A stretch of 64,000 bases of DNA from contig NZ_JAZHRV010000001.1 in the NCBI RefSeq assembly GCF_036924595.1, positions 4,030,001-4,094,000 on the forward strand. The letters are read 5' to 3'. Numbering within the stretch: the first letter of the stretch is position 1; each line of letters starts with the position of its first letter. A model generated the notes under the pieces. The model had not been told where the DNA came from, ran no database searches, and saw only the letters and a list, made by a program, of their open reading frames with translations. Source of the DNA: Bradyrhizobium algeriense (GTDB taxonomy: Bacteria > Pseudomonadota > Alphaproteobacteria > Rhizobiales > Xanthobacteraceae). Below, one piece after another: positions 21,577-30,302 of this stretch. The position numbers and the translations under genes were made by a program.

Positions 21577-21748
21577 TCTCCCTCGCCCCGCTCTTGCGGG
21601 GTCGAGACGAGCGAAGCTCGCCCTTAGAGGGTGTGGGTGAGGGGCTGTCTCAGCAAATTCGAAAGACGTGAGTGCGCGGAGAGTCCCCCCTCACCCGGAT
21701 CGCATCTTCGATGCGATCCGACCTCTCCCCGCACGCGGGGCGAGGTGA
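21577..21748. repeat. Palindromic intergenic repeat element
   Basis: About 170 bp bounded by inverted GC-rich hairpins: CCTCGCCCCGCTCTTGCGGGG at the left and CCCCGCACGCGGGGCGAGG at the right are near reverse complements. Internal smaller hairpins are present (GAGCGAAGCTC; CGGATCGCATC/GATGCGATCCG around 21698-21720). Its shape is that of the multicopy palindromic elements scattered between genes in Bradyrhizobium and relatives. It lies between convergent genes and may also act as a bidirectional terminator. Confidence 0.7.
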
Positions 21749-21766
21749 CACGAGCACCGGTGCCGA

Positions 21767-22936
21767 TCACAGCGTGACGCGGCGACCCTCTTCGGCGGCC
21801 CAATAGCCGGCGTAGTTGACCTTGATGGTCTCAAAGGCCAGCGCCAGATCCGAAAGCGGCTGCCGGCCAGTCGCGACGCATTCCATGAAGTCCTGGATTT
21901 CCTGCACGTAGCCGCGCGTCCATTCCTCCTCGATACAGACATATTGCCAACCGGTCTTCCGGTCGACCTTTTCGGTGATGTAGACGCTTGCGAGTTTCTC
22001 CTCGCTGGTCTGATAGCTCATCATGTGCGTATTCGGCGTGATGTTGGCGAACAGCGCGCCGCTGCTGGTATAGGTTTCGATCAGGTTGCGCACGCCGCCG
22101 AGGATCATGTCGCCGGAAAAAACCGTGGCCTTGGTGCCGTCGGAGAAGGTGGCCGTGAGCATGCCCCAATCCTCGACATCGACGGGATTAGCCTTGAGCA
22201 CGGTTCGTTCATCTGAACGCAGGCATGCCGTGACGTTGCCGACGTCACACGTCACGCCCGCGACACTGATCGCCTCGCCACGCGCCTTCGCTTCTACCTG
22301 CTTGAGATAAAGTACCGCCGAGAGCGGATGGCATCCCATCCGGATCAGCGAGCCGCCGCCGGTCATCGCCCATTGCGCGGCGTGCGCGGCATGCGAGCCG
22401 GAGTGACTCTCCTCCCCCTTCATGAACAGGATCTTGTCTTTGGTGGCCTTGAGGATCTCCACGGTCTTGGTCACCGCCGGCGCGTAGATCCAATCCTCCG
22501 CATACATGAAGAGCCTGCCGGTCTGGTTGATCGCCGCGCGGGTCTTTTCCATTTCCTCCAGCACGCGCTCATACATCAACGCTTTCGACACATGCTTGCC
22601 GATCGGCGCTTTGTCGCCGTCCCGGCCGAAATAGCCTGCGAACGGCTTTTCGCAGATCACATGCTTACCGGCCTGCATCGCGTCGACAATCATCGACGTG
22701 TGCAAATTGGGCGGCGTGCAGATGTCGATGACATCGATATCAGCGTCGACGACCAAGTCGCGAAAGCTGCGATACGCCGTCGGAATCTGGTGACGACGGG
22801 CAAACTCGACGACATGATCGCCCCTCGCCGCAACGGCCCTGACTTCGACATCCACGCCGTAGACGCGCCGGTAGGCATGCATGTGCAGCTCGGACACGAA
22901 GCCGCACCCCGCCAGGCCGACCCTGATTTTCGCCAT
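21767..22936 (-). CDS. Gfo/Idh/MocA family oxidoreductase
   Basis: 389-residue NAD(P)-dependent sugar-type dehydrogenase. N-terminal Rossmann fold (VGLAGCGFVSELHMHAYRRV, residues 5-25), the family dipeptide motif in CEKPFAG (about residue 97), and a C-terminal substrate domain. GGAGG lies 9 bases before the ATG. It follows the FAH-family gene by 33 bp on the same strand, suggesting a joint role in sugar or sugar-acid breakdown; the exact substrate is unknown. Confidence 0.9.
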   Translation of the reverse strand: MAKIRVGLAGCGFVSELHMHAYRRVYGVDVEVRAVAARGDHVVEFARRHQIPTAYRSFRDLVVDADIDVIDICTPPNLHTSMIVDAMQAGKHVICEKPFAGYFGRDGDKAPIGKHVSKALMYERVLEEMEKTRAAINQTGRLFMYAEDWIYAPAVTKTVEILKATKDKILFMKGEESHSGSHAAHAAQWAMTGGGSLIRMGCHPLSAVLYLKQVEAKARGEAISVAGVTCDVGNVTACLRSDERTVLKANPVDVEDWGMLTATFSDGTKATVFSGDMILGGVRNLIETYTSSGALFANITPNTHMMSYQTSEEKLASVYITEKVDRKTGWQYVCIEEEWTRGYVQEIQDFMECVATGRQPLSDLALAFETIKVNYAGYWAAEEGRRVTL

Positions 22937-22969
22937 TGCGAAGTGCCTCCCGGCTGTCGCGGCTAGAGG

Positions 22970-24160
22970 CTAATTGCCGCTTCGGCCAACACCCTTGCGG
23001 CGCATCAACGCGGCGAAGAGCTCGGTCAGGCCGAATTTCCAAGGTTCGCAATCGCCGCTGTGGCGCATGCGGTTGGTCAGCCGGCCGAGTTTCGGCGTGG
23101 CGACCGTCACCAGATCGCCTTCCACATGGGTGAACCCCTGCCCCTTCGCGGCACGGTCCTGGATCGGTGCGAACATGGTGCCCAGGAACAACACGAAACC
23201 ATCGGGGTATTGATGGTTCTCGTTGATCGTCTGCCCGACGATGTCGGCCGGGTCGCGGCTGATCTGGGTCAGGGAAGATGCGCCATGCAGGACAAAACCC
23301 TCCGGCCCCTTCACCTCCAGCGAGATATCCATCTTCCTGACGTCGTCGAGCGTGAAGTCCGCGTCGAAGAACCGCACGAACGGCCCGATGGCGCAGGACG
23401 CGTTGTTGTCCTTGGCCTTGGACAACAGCAGCGCCGAGCGTCCCTCGAAGTCACGCAGATTGACATCATTGCCAAGCGTCGCGCCGACGATACGCCCGTC
23501 GTGCGTCACCACCAGCACCACCTCGGGCTCTGGATTGTTCCAGGTCGATTTCAGATGCAGGCCCGCATCCACGCATGTGCCCACCGCCGACAGGACCGGA
23601 GCCTTGGTAAACACTTCCGCGTCCGGCCCGATTCCGACTTCGAGATACTGGCTCCAGGCATTCTGGGTAACCAGCACGTCCTTCACGTGCTGCGCTTCCG
23701 CCGAGCCCGGCTTCAGCCGCGACAGGTCGGTGCCGACGATCCGTGTTACCTCGGCCCGGATGGCTTGCGCCGAATCCGGATTGCCTCGTGCCCGCTCCTC
23801 GATCACCCGCTCCAGCATCGATACGGCGAACGTGACGCCGGCAGCCTTGATCACCTGCAGATCGATCGGGGCGAGCAGCCATGGCCTGGTCGGATCGCGG
23901 GTGTCGGGCGGCGTGTTGTTCAACAGATCCTGCAGCGTGCCTACCCGCTCGCCACGCGCGGCGCGCAGCGCCCGCGCCGGATCGGCGGCGGCGGCAAGCT
24001 GGCTGGCGGTCGGGAAATCCTCGGTGATGTCGAACACGCCGTCCTGGCGGATCGCAGCCACCGACGGGCCGGCAAGATCAGGACGCCAGATCCGCCCCAT
24101 CAGCGCGGCGCCGGCGAAATCGTCGGGTAAAATGAATGCGGCATCTGTGACGATCGGCAT
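22970..24160 (-). CDS. Fumarylacetoacetate hydrolase family protein
   Basis: 396-residue protein with the C-terminal FAH fold: metal-binding EPEVVLVV, then GRIVGATLGNDVNLRDFEGRSALLLSKAKDNNASCAIGP, the arrangement found in 2-keto-3-deoxy-sugar-acid dehydratases. It is longer than FAH hydrolases of the 280-residue type because of an N-terminal extension of about 150 residues. The ATG at 24160 has GAGGA upstream. First gene of a two-gene unit with the Gfo/Idh/MocA oxidoreductase; a 2-keto-3-deoxy-pentonate or similar substrate is plausible but unproven. Confidence 0.87.
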   Translation of the reverse strand: MPIVTDAAFILPDDFAGAALMGRIWRPDLAGPSVAAIRQDGVFDITEDFPTASQLAAAADPARALRAARGERVGTLQDLLNNTPPDTRDPTRPWLLAPIDLQVIKAAGVTFAVSMLERVIEERARGNPDSAQAIRAEVTRIVGTDLSRLKPGSAEAQHVKDVLVTQNAWSQYLEVGIGPDAEVFTKAPVLSAVGTCVDAGLHLKSTWNNPEPEVVLVVTHDGRIVGATLGNDVNLRDFEGRSALLLSKAKDNNASCAIGPFVRFFDADFTLDDVRKMDISLEVKGPEGFVLHGASSLTQISRDPADIVGQTINENHQYPDGFVLFLGTMFAPIQDRAAKGQGFTHVEGDLVTVATPKLGRLTNRMRHSGDCEPWKFGLTELFAALMRRKGVGRSGN

Positions 24161-24637
24161 CGTGGGGAATCCTCGCGAGGTAGCGCCTGTGCGGTCAGGG
24201 CAGCATCGTCCATAGAAGGGAACCACGCGACGGGTCAACACCCCCGAAGATATCCGCCTGCAGCATTGTGGCCGCCACGACAAAGCTCATCGCGCTGCAG
24301 CATGCAAAATCAGACGATCGGTCAAGTGCAGCCGATTGGGCCACGCCACCCCTCGCCATGGACTGCATGGCGATTGAGCAAAGACCTCGGAGGGCATCGA
24401 TGTCAGGGAATTATGCGCCGGACGGGCCGCGCCGGAGAGCCGCCTGCCCGAGACGGGTGCATGGCTTCGTTGGCCGGCAGGCGTTCTTCGCCTACCGACA
24501 TCAACGAAGCAATGGCACAACCGCGTGACGCTCCCGGCGTCCGGCTCCGCTGATGGCGATCGCCATCAGCGCGAGTCCGGTATCGCGGAGGATCAGGCCA
24601 GCGCCCGGTTCAGGCCGCCTTGTTCAGGCTGCCTTGT
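24161..24637. other. Intergenic region with a 24-bp palindrome and tandem 14-mers
   Basis: 477 bases with no convincing gene; the short frames crossing it lack ribosome sites and homology. It contains the two repeat features listed separately (24548-24571 and 24609-24650). Confidence 0.55.
24548..24571. repeat. Perfect 24-bp palindrome downstream of gfa
   Basis: The arm CGCTGATGGCGA is followed directly by its reverse complement, with no loop. It lies about 67 bp past the gfa stop codon and contains the octamer GCGATCGC. No U-run follows on either strand, so it is not a standard intrinsic terminator. Confidence 0.65.
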
Positions 24638-24650
24638 TCAGGCTGCCTTG
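24609..24650. repeat. Three tandem 14-bp units across the gfa stop codon
   Basis: Units TTCAGGCCGCCTTG, TTCAGGCTGCCTTG and TTCAGGCTGCCTTG run head to tail. The gfa stop codon is in the third unit, so each unit carries an in-frame-looking TGA on the minus strand. Probable replication slippage. Confidence 0.85.
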
Positions 24651-25207
24651 GCCTTGGACTTTGCCACGTGGCTCGAGATCGCATCCATCAAAGGCGGCGA
24701 CAGGCAATCATAGGGCTCGAGCCCGAGTTCCCTCAGCCGGGCCCTGATTCCGTCCATCTCGGCCGGCTGAACGCCGGACTCCAGCACGGACGACACGAAT
24801 GCGGCGAACCCGGGGGCTGCCCATCCACCTTCCTGGAACAGTTCGGGATGGATGAAGTCGAGGCCGTAGAATGGATGCCCGGTGTTCTCGATCCGGCCAT
24901 ACATATGCGTGCCGCAGGCCTTGCAGGCATAGCGCTGGATCGCCGCCGACGCGTCGACAATCTGCAGCTTGTCGCCGTTCTCGGTCACGTTCACATTGTC
25001 ACGCGGAACGACGGCGACAACGGAGAATGTCGCCCCCGCGGGCTTCCAGCACTTGGTGCAGCCGCAGGCGTGGTTGTGGGCGACATCGCCCTTGATGGCG
25101 ACCTTGACCGGCCTGTCCGTGCATTTGCAGACAAGAGTGCCGCCGGCAAAGTTGCCGGTCCCCTTCTTTACGCCGCTATCAATCGCTGGATGAATATGAA
25201 CAGTCAT
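24638..25207 (-). CDS. gfa: S-(hydroxymethyl)glutathione synthase
   Basis: 189-residue glutathione-dependent formaldehyde-activating enzyme, the usual length. It speeds the condensation of formaldehyde with glutathione. Zinc-binding Cys sets are visible: CKCTDRP, CGCTKCW (about residues 48-54) and [16 protein letters not shown] precedes the ATG. Last gene of the xoxF operon, 35 bp after the class III alcohol dehydrogenase that uses its product. Confidence 0.96.
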   Translation of the reverse strand: MTVHIHPAIDSGVKKGTGNFAGGTLVCKCTDRPVKVAIKGDVAHNHACGCTKCWKPAGATFSVVAVVPRDNVNVTENGDKLQIVDASAAIQRYACKACGTHMYGRIENTGHPFYGLDFIHPELFQEGGWAAPGFAAFVSSVLESGVQPAEMDGIRARLRELGLEPYDCLSPPLMDAISSHVAKSKAKAA

Positions 25208-25242
25208 GGGCCTATCCTCCTTGTGTTTTAGGTTCTCTAATT

Positions 25243-26349
25243 TCAGAACACGACAACTGAGCGGATCGACTTGCCCTGGTGCATGAGATCGAAGCCGTGG
25301 TTGATCTCCTCCAGCTTGAGGACGTGCGTGATCATCGGATCAATTTCGATCTTGCCGTTCATGTACCAGTCGACGATTTTCGGCACATCCGTTCGGCCGC
25401 GCGCGCCGCCGAATGCCGTTCCCTTCCAGACACGGCCGGTCACCAGTTGGAACGGCCGGGTAGCGATTTCCTTGCCGGACTCCGCGACCCCGATAACGAC
25501 CGAGACGCCCCAGCCGCGATGGCACGCTTCGAGCGCCTGCCGCATCACGGTGGTGTTGCCGGTGCAGTCGAAGGTGTAATCGGCGCCGCCGTCGGTAAGT
25601 CCGACCAGATGCTGGACGATATCGCTGACCTTGGTCGGGTTGACGAAATGCGTCATGCCGAAACGGCGACCCCAATCCTCCTTGGAGTCGTTGATGTCAA
25701 CGCCGACGATCTTGTCGGCGCCCACCATCTTCGCGCCCTGGATGACGTTGAGCCCGATGCCGCCGAGACCGAATACGACGACGTTGGCGCCCGGTGTCAC
25801 CTTGGCGGTATTCACCACGGCGCCAACGCCCGTCGTCACCCCGCAACCGATGTAGCAGCTCTTGTCGAACGGCGCGTCCTCGCGAATCTTTGCCACTGCG
25901 ATTTCCGGCAGCACGGTAAAGTTCGAGAAGGTCGAACAACCCATATAGTGGTAGATCGGCTTGCCCTTATAGCTGAAGCGCGAGGTGCCGTCCGGCATCA
26001 GCCCCTTGCCCTGCGTGGCGCGGATGGCGGTACAAAGATTGGTCTTGCCGCTCAGGCAGCTTTTGCACTGGCGGCATTCCGGCGTGTAGAGCGGGATCAC
26101 GTGATCGCCGGCCTTGACGGACGTCACACCCGGCCCAACCTCCCGGACGATGCCTGCGCCTTCATGACCGAGAATCGAAGGAAAGATTCCTTCGCTGTCG
26201 AATCCATCGAGCGTGTAAGCGTCGGTGTGACAGATTCCGGTCGCCTTTATCTCGACGAGGACTTCACCGGCCTTCGGGCCTTCCAGATCGACCTCAACGA
26301 TTTCAAGAGGCTTTTTGGCCTCGAATGCGACAGCAGCGCGGGTCTTCAT
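25243..26349 (-). CDS. frmA: S-(hydroxymethyl)glutathione dehydrogenase / class III alcohol dehydrogenase
   Basis: 368-residue zinc enzyme that oxidises S-hydroxymethylglutathione to S-formylglutathione with NAD. Catalytic zinc ligands are in GICHTDAY and LGHEGAG; the structural-zinc Cys set is [16 protein letters not shown]; the NAD fold has [15 protein letters not shown]. The ATG at 26349 has GGAG 6 bases upstream and matches the family start [15 protein letters not shown]. It lies between the XoxF cytochrome and gfa, and its product is hydrolysed by the FghA at 35117-35962. Confidence 0.97.
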   Translation of the reverse strand: MKTRAAVAFEAKKPLEIVEVDLEGPKAGEVLVEIKATGICHTDAYTLDGFDSEGIFPSILGHEGAGIVREVGPGVTSVKAGDHVIPLYTPECRQCKSCLSGKTNLCTAIRATQGKGLMPDGTSRFSYKGKPIYHYMGCSTFSNFTVLPEIAVAKIREDAPFDKSCYIGCGVTTGVGAVVNTAKVTPGANVVVFGLGGIGLNVIQGAKMVGADKIVGVDINDSKEDWGRRFGMTHFVNPTKVSDIVQHLVGLTDGGADYTFDCTGNTTVMRQALEACHRGWGVSVVIGVAESGKEIATRPFQLVTGRVWKGTAFGGARGRTDVPKIVDWYMNGKIEIDPMITHVLKLEEINHGFDLMHQGKSIRSVVVF

Positions 26350-26422
26350 CTTAAGCTCCACATTTTCTTTTCAAGTCGCTGCACGGACCTGCCGAGACGC
26401 AAACCTCGCATGTTCGGCATGA

Positions 26423-26935
26423 TCATTTGGCTCCCATGCAGGACTTCTCTGCCTCAGTGTAGGCCTCGGGTTTGTCTTCACGCTTGGCAGGCCGCACGCG
26501 CCCGACAGCGTCATAAGCGCGGGCACGCAGATAGACGTAGAGGTCGTCCATGTAGCAGGCGACATTCGGGTTATCGCCGAACGCCGGCATGACGCTCTCT
26601 TGCGCGGTGTTGACGTTCTTGCGACCGCTGGCGACCACACCGAGGAAATCGCCGTAACTCATCGTCTTCAACGACTCCTGTAGCGCCGGCGCGTAGGTCG
26701 ATCCCATCCCGTCAGGGCCATGGCAGACATGGCATTCGGAGTGATAGCGGCGGTATCCGGAATAAGTGTACCAATCGACCGTCCCGTCGGCCCCGACCTT
26801 GAAGGTCGGGTTTCCTTCCTTGTCGAGATACTTGCCATCCTCGGACTTGATGGCGGTCGGATCGTCGGCAGCGTGGGCAACCAATCCCGGCGCCACAAGC
26901 ATGAGAGTGGCTACAATCAAACAGATTCTACGCAA
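26423..26935 (-). CDS. Methanol-metabolism c-type cytochrome (XoxG-like)
   Basis: 170-residue periplasmic monohaem cytochrome with signal peptide (about residues 1-22), haem motif C68-H-V-C71-H72 and a probable Met ligand in SVMPAFGDNP. Extra Cys residues (ACYMDD, KSCMGAK) fit the four-Cys cytochrome family linked to methanol oxidation. The start is TTG with GAGG upstream. It directly follows xoxF and is the likely electron acceptor of that enzyme. Confidence 0.9.
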   Translation of the reverse strand: MRRICLIVATLMLVAPGLVAHAADDPTAIKSEDGKYLDKEGNPTFKVGADGTVDWYTYSGYRRYHSECHVCHGPDGMGSTYAPALQESLKTMSYGDFLGVVASGRKNVNTAQESVMPAFGDNPNVACYMDDLYVYLRARAYDAVGRVRPAKREDKPEAYTEAEKSCMGAK

Positions 26936-26966
26936 GAGCTCATCCTCGATATCAGATCTAGATCAA

Positions 26967-26994
26967 CCGGCGCGTGGAACGAGCCACGCGCCGG
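26967..26994 (-). other. Strong hairpin between xoxF and its cytochrome
   Basis: Perfect 11-bp stem (CCGGCGCGTGG / CCACGCGCCGG) with a 6-base loop, 17 bp after the xoxF stop. It has no U-run downstream, so it more likely protects the xoxF 3' end than ends transcription. Confidence 0.7.
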
Positions 26995-27010
26995 ACGAGG
27001 TGGTCCTGCT

Positions 27011-28816
27011 TTACTGCGGCAGTGCGAACACGGTGAGCGTGCCGCCGAGCGCGGTGTAGTTGCTCAGCGCGGCATAGCCACCGACCGCGCCGAGTCCTGC
27101 CGTCGGATCGGTCAGACCTGCGGCAAGGCCGATACCCGCCCAGCCGCCGACGCCGGACAGCACAGCCACATACTGCCTGCCGCCCTGCTCATAGGTCGTG
27201 ACGTTGCCGATGATGCCCGACGGGGTCTTGAACTTGTAAAGCTCCTTGCCGGTCTTGGCATCGACTGCCTTCAGATAGCCTTCGAGCGTTCCGTAGAACA
27301 CCACGCCGCCGGCTGTCGCGAGCGCTCCCGACCACACCGAGAACTGCTCCTTGTTCGACCAGACGATCTTGCCGGTCTTGTTGTCCCAGGCGATGAAGTT
27401 GCCCATGTGGCTCTCGCCCTGAGGCGGATACATCGAGAGCGTCGCGCCGACGTAGGGCTGGCCCGCGGTGTAGCTCACCTTGAACGGCTCGTAGTCCATG
27501 CAGACGTGGTTGGTCGGCACGTAGAACAGTTGCGTATCGGGCGAATAGGCTGCCGGCTGCTCGTCCTTGGTGCCGAGCGCGGCCGGGCAGATGCCCTTCG
27601 TGTTCTTGTCTTCGCCGCCCTTTTCGGTCGAATACTGATCGACAACCTTGGGACGTCCGAAGGTCGGCGAGCTCTTGTTCATGTCGACGCCGGTGGTCCA
27701 GTTCACCTTCGGATCGTACTTCTCGGCGACCAGGAGTTCGCCGTTGGTACGGTCCATCGTGTAAGCTAAACCGTTGCGGTCGAAATGGGTCAACAGCTTG
27801 CGCTCTTGGCCATTGATCTGCTGGTCGCTGAGGATCATTTCGTTGACGCCGTCGTAGTCCCATTCGTCATGGGGCGTCATCTGGTAGACCCAGTGGGCCA
27901 TGCCGGTATCCGCGTTGCGCGCGAAGACGGTCATCGACCACTTGTTGTCGCCCGGACGCTGTTTCGGGTTCCAGGTCGAGGGGTTGCCGGACCCGTAATA
28001 GACCATGTTCAGACTGGGGTCATAGGACAACCAGCCCCATGTGCAGCCGCCGCCGATCTTCCACTGATCGCCCTGCCAGGTCTTGACGCTCGAATCCTTG
28101 CCGATCGGTTTGCCGTGTTCGGTCGTCTTCACGGGGTCGACCATGATCTGATCGTCCGGCCCTTCGGAGAAGGCGCGCCATACCTGCTTGCCGCTCTTGA
28201 GGTCGTAGGCCGTGACGTGGCATTGCACGCCGAACTCGCCGCCGGAGATGCCGATCAGGACCTTGTCCTTGACGACGAGCGGCGCGGAGGTGCCCGTGGC
28301 GCCTTTGCCCGGATCTCCATTCTTGACGCTCCACGCCACCTGCCCGGTCTTGGCATCGAGCGCGACCAGCGTGGTGTCTGCCTGATGCAGGAATATCTTG
28401 CCGTCGCCATAGGCCACGCCGCGATTGACTGTATCGCAGCACATCACCGGAATGACGTTCGGATCCTGCTTCGGCTCGTACTTCCAGACGATCTTGTTCT
28501 CCTGCGAAAGGTCAAGAGCGTAGACCTTGTTCGGGAACGGCGTATGGACGTACATGATGTTGCCGATGATGAGCGGCCCGCCTTCATGGCCGCGCAGCAC
28601 ACCGGTCGAGAAGGTCCAGGCAACCTGGAGCTTGCCGACATTGGCTGCGGTGATCTGGTTCAGCTTCGAGTAGCGTGTATTTGCGTAGTCGCCGGCCGGC
28701 ATCACCCAATCTTTCGGGTTCTGCGCCATCTTGCTCAGCTCTTCATTGGCATACGCGACGCCGACGGCGAATGCCGCCATGACGCCGAGACAGGCTGCGG
28801 GTAGCACCTTGCGCAT
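27011..28816 (-). CDS. xoxF: Lanthanide-dependent methanol dehydrogenase XoxF
   Basis: 601-residue periplasmic PQQ enzyme, the usual XoxF length, with a signal peptide (about residues 1-23). All hallmarks are present: vicinal disulfide C126-C127 (VMCCDT), E194 in SGGEFG, N278 in GSGNP, catalytic D320 and the lanthanide-ligating D322 (EWDYDGVN); MxaF enzymes have Ala at the last position. GGGAGG precedes the ATG. It heads the operon xoxF - cytochrome c - frmA - gfa. A divergent AraC-type gene lies 414 bp away. It oxidises methanol (and possibly formaldehyde). Confidence 0.98.
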   Translation of the reverse strand: MRKVLPAACLGVMAAFAVGVAYANEELSKMAQNPKDWVMPAGDYANTRYSKLNQITAANVGKLQVAWTFSTGVLRGHEGGPLIIGNIMYVHTPFPNKVYALDLSQENKIVWKYEPKQDPNVIPVMCCDTVNRGVAYGDGKIFLHQADTTLVALDAKTGQVAWSVKNGDPGKGATGTSAPLVVKDKVLIGISGGEFGVQCHVTAYDLKSGKQVWRAFSEGPDDQIMVDPVKTTEHGKPIGKDSSVKTWQGDQWKIGGGCTWGWLSYDPSLNMVYYGSGNPSTWNPKQRPGDNKWSMTVFARNADTGMAHWVYQMTPHDEWDYDGVNEMILSDQQINGQERKLLTHFDRNGLAYTMDRTNGELLVAEKYDPKVNWTTGVDMNKSSPTFGRPKVVDQYSTEKGGEDKNTKGICPAALGTKDEQPAAYSPDTQLFYVPTNHVCMDYEPFKVSYTAGQPYVGATLSMYPPQGESHMGNFIAWDNKTGKIVWSNKEQFSVWSGALATAGGVVFYGTLEGYLKAVDAKTGKELYKFKTPSGIIGNVTTYEQGGRQYVAVLSGVGGWAGIGLAAGLTDPTAGLGAVGGYAALSNYTALGGTLTVFALPQ

Positions 28817-29230
28817 AGTGGTTTCCTCCCAGATTAAGAGTTTTGGGTTTCCGCCGAGACGGCCCATTTTCCATTCTTGGTCCCTATTCCTATCCCGTTC
28901 GGAAATAGGAAACTTGCCCAAGAGCGAAGCGCGTTTGCTCAATAGCGAAACTTAATCATTTTTTTAAATTCGGACCGGCGCGCGACGTTCCGGCTCTGCC
29001 GTGCTGCGAAGCATCATTCGGTGGGCGTGTTCCCACGACCTTCCCTGCGCGGCCCTCGGTCGAGGTTTCCCTTGACGCCGCTGAAACTAAGTTGGAGGAT
29101 TGTCAAAGGGATATTGGGAAGAATCTGCGCAACTTCCCGGACGACTGCCTAAATTGGGGCCAAATGGTACGACCATCTGACCGACGCTTTGGCGGAGGTC
29201 GTAGCCTGTTCTCAAATTGGTGGCTGGGCA
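28817..29230. other. Divergent promoter region between xoxF and the AraC-type regulator
   Basis: 414 non-coding bases. A T-run (TTTTTTT near 28960) gives local AT-richness about 145 bp upstream of xoxF. A small dyad TGGT-ACG-ACCA occurs at 29165-29175. No canonical promoter can be assigned by eye. Confidence 0.5.
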
Positions 29231-30199
29231 ATGTCTGATACAGTTCGTTCACTCAGCACTTCCGGGTTAACGCCGAAGAGGCAGATCCAAACTTGGTCAG
29301 ATGCGCTGACCGATCTCTGCGGCCAGTTTGATGTCGATCCACTTGAGGGTTCTTCGCTCGAGGCGCGGATAAATTACACAACCGTCTCGCAGCTGAAACT
29401 GTGTCAGATCGAGGCGAGCCAGCATCGCATCGCGCACACGGTTTCAGGCACAAAACTGAGCGAACATCCCTACGTCAAGATACTGTTCCAGACCTACGGC
29501 ATCTCGCATTTCGAACAAAGCGGCCGTCGCATCGACATCATGCCCGGCGATTGCCTCGCCTATGACGTCTCCTGCCCGCACACGATCGTCAGCCCCTCAT
29601 TGACCCGGCACGAGGTCGTGATCGTGCCAAAGGCACTGCTTCACGAGCGCGGCTTCCGCACCGCGAAGATGCTGCCGTGCAAGCTCTCGGCGCGTAACGG
29701 CACCGGCCGCATCGCCTATGACTTCGTGCACACCGCGTTCGACGAAGCGAACCGGCTGTCGCCCTACAACGCCATCGGCGTTGCTGATTCGCTCATCGAT
29801 CTGCTGCTGTTGCCGCTGCGCGAGGCCGACACGATGTTCGATCGCGTCGGTCCCGAGGCGATGTACATCCGGGCGCAAGCCTTCATCCGCGAACATTTGC
29901 GCGACCCGGAGCTGTGCATCGACCAGATCTCGGCGGCATTGGGCTGCACCAAGCGCTATCTGCACATGCTGTTCAGCGACAAGGGCATGACCGTCAGCGA
30001 TTATATCTGGCGGGCGCGGCTGCTGCACTGCCGCCAGGAGCTGGAGACGCAGCACGGCAAGACCATCACGGATGTCGCATTTTCGTGGGGCTTTTCCAGT
30101 TCGTCGCACTTCAGCCGCGTGTTCCGGAAGCACTTTGGCTTCGTACCCTCGGCGATCCACAAGGCGCATTGCGCCGATCCGTCGCCCAGCGCTTCCTGA
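29231..30199 (+). CDS. AraC-family transcriptional regulator
   Basis: 322 residues with an N-terminal cupin-type ligand domain (about 1-200; HPYVKILFQTYGISHFEQSGRRIDIMPGDCLAYD) and a C-terminal double helix-turn-helix (ISAALGCTKRYLHMLFSDKG and ITDVAFSWGFSSSSHFSRVFRKHFG, about 225-315). ATG at 29231 is preferred (MSDTVRSL); an in-frame ATG at 29189 is possible. Divergent placement makes it a candidate regulator of the xoxF operon. The ligand is unknown. Confidence 0.9.
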   Translation: MSDTVRSLSTSGLTPKRQIQTWSDALTDLCGQFDVDPLEGSSLEARINYTTVSQLKLCQIEASQHRIAHTVSGTKLSEHPYVKILFQTYGISHFEQSGRRIDIMPGDCLAYDVSCPHTIVSPSLTRHEVVIVPKALLHERGFRTAKMLPCKLSARNGTGRIAYDFVHTAFDEANRLSPYNAIGVADSLIDLLLLPLREADTMFDRVGPEAMYIRAQAFIREHLRDPELCIDQISAALGCTKRYLHMLFSDKGMTVSDYIWRARLLHCRQELETQHGKTITDVAFSWGFSSSSHFSRVFRKHFGFVPSAIHKAHCADPSPSAS

Positions 30200-30302
30200 A
30201 AGCGGAACGTCACGGTTGCGGAAAGCCGATATTTTGCGGCGCCTCAGCGCTGCCTCCCCCTGCATCGGGCAACGGAAACTGCAATCCGTTTCGCTGGCCT
30301 AG

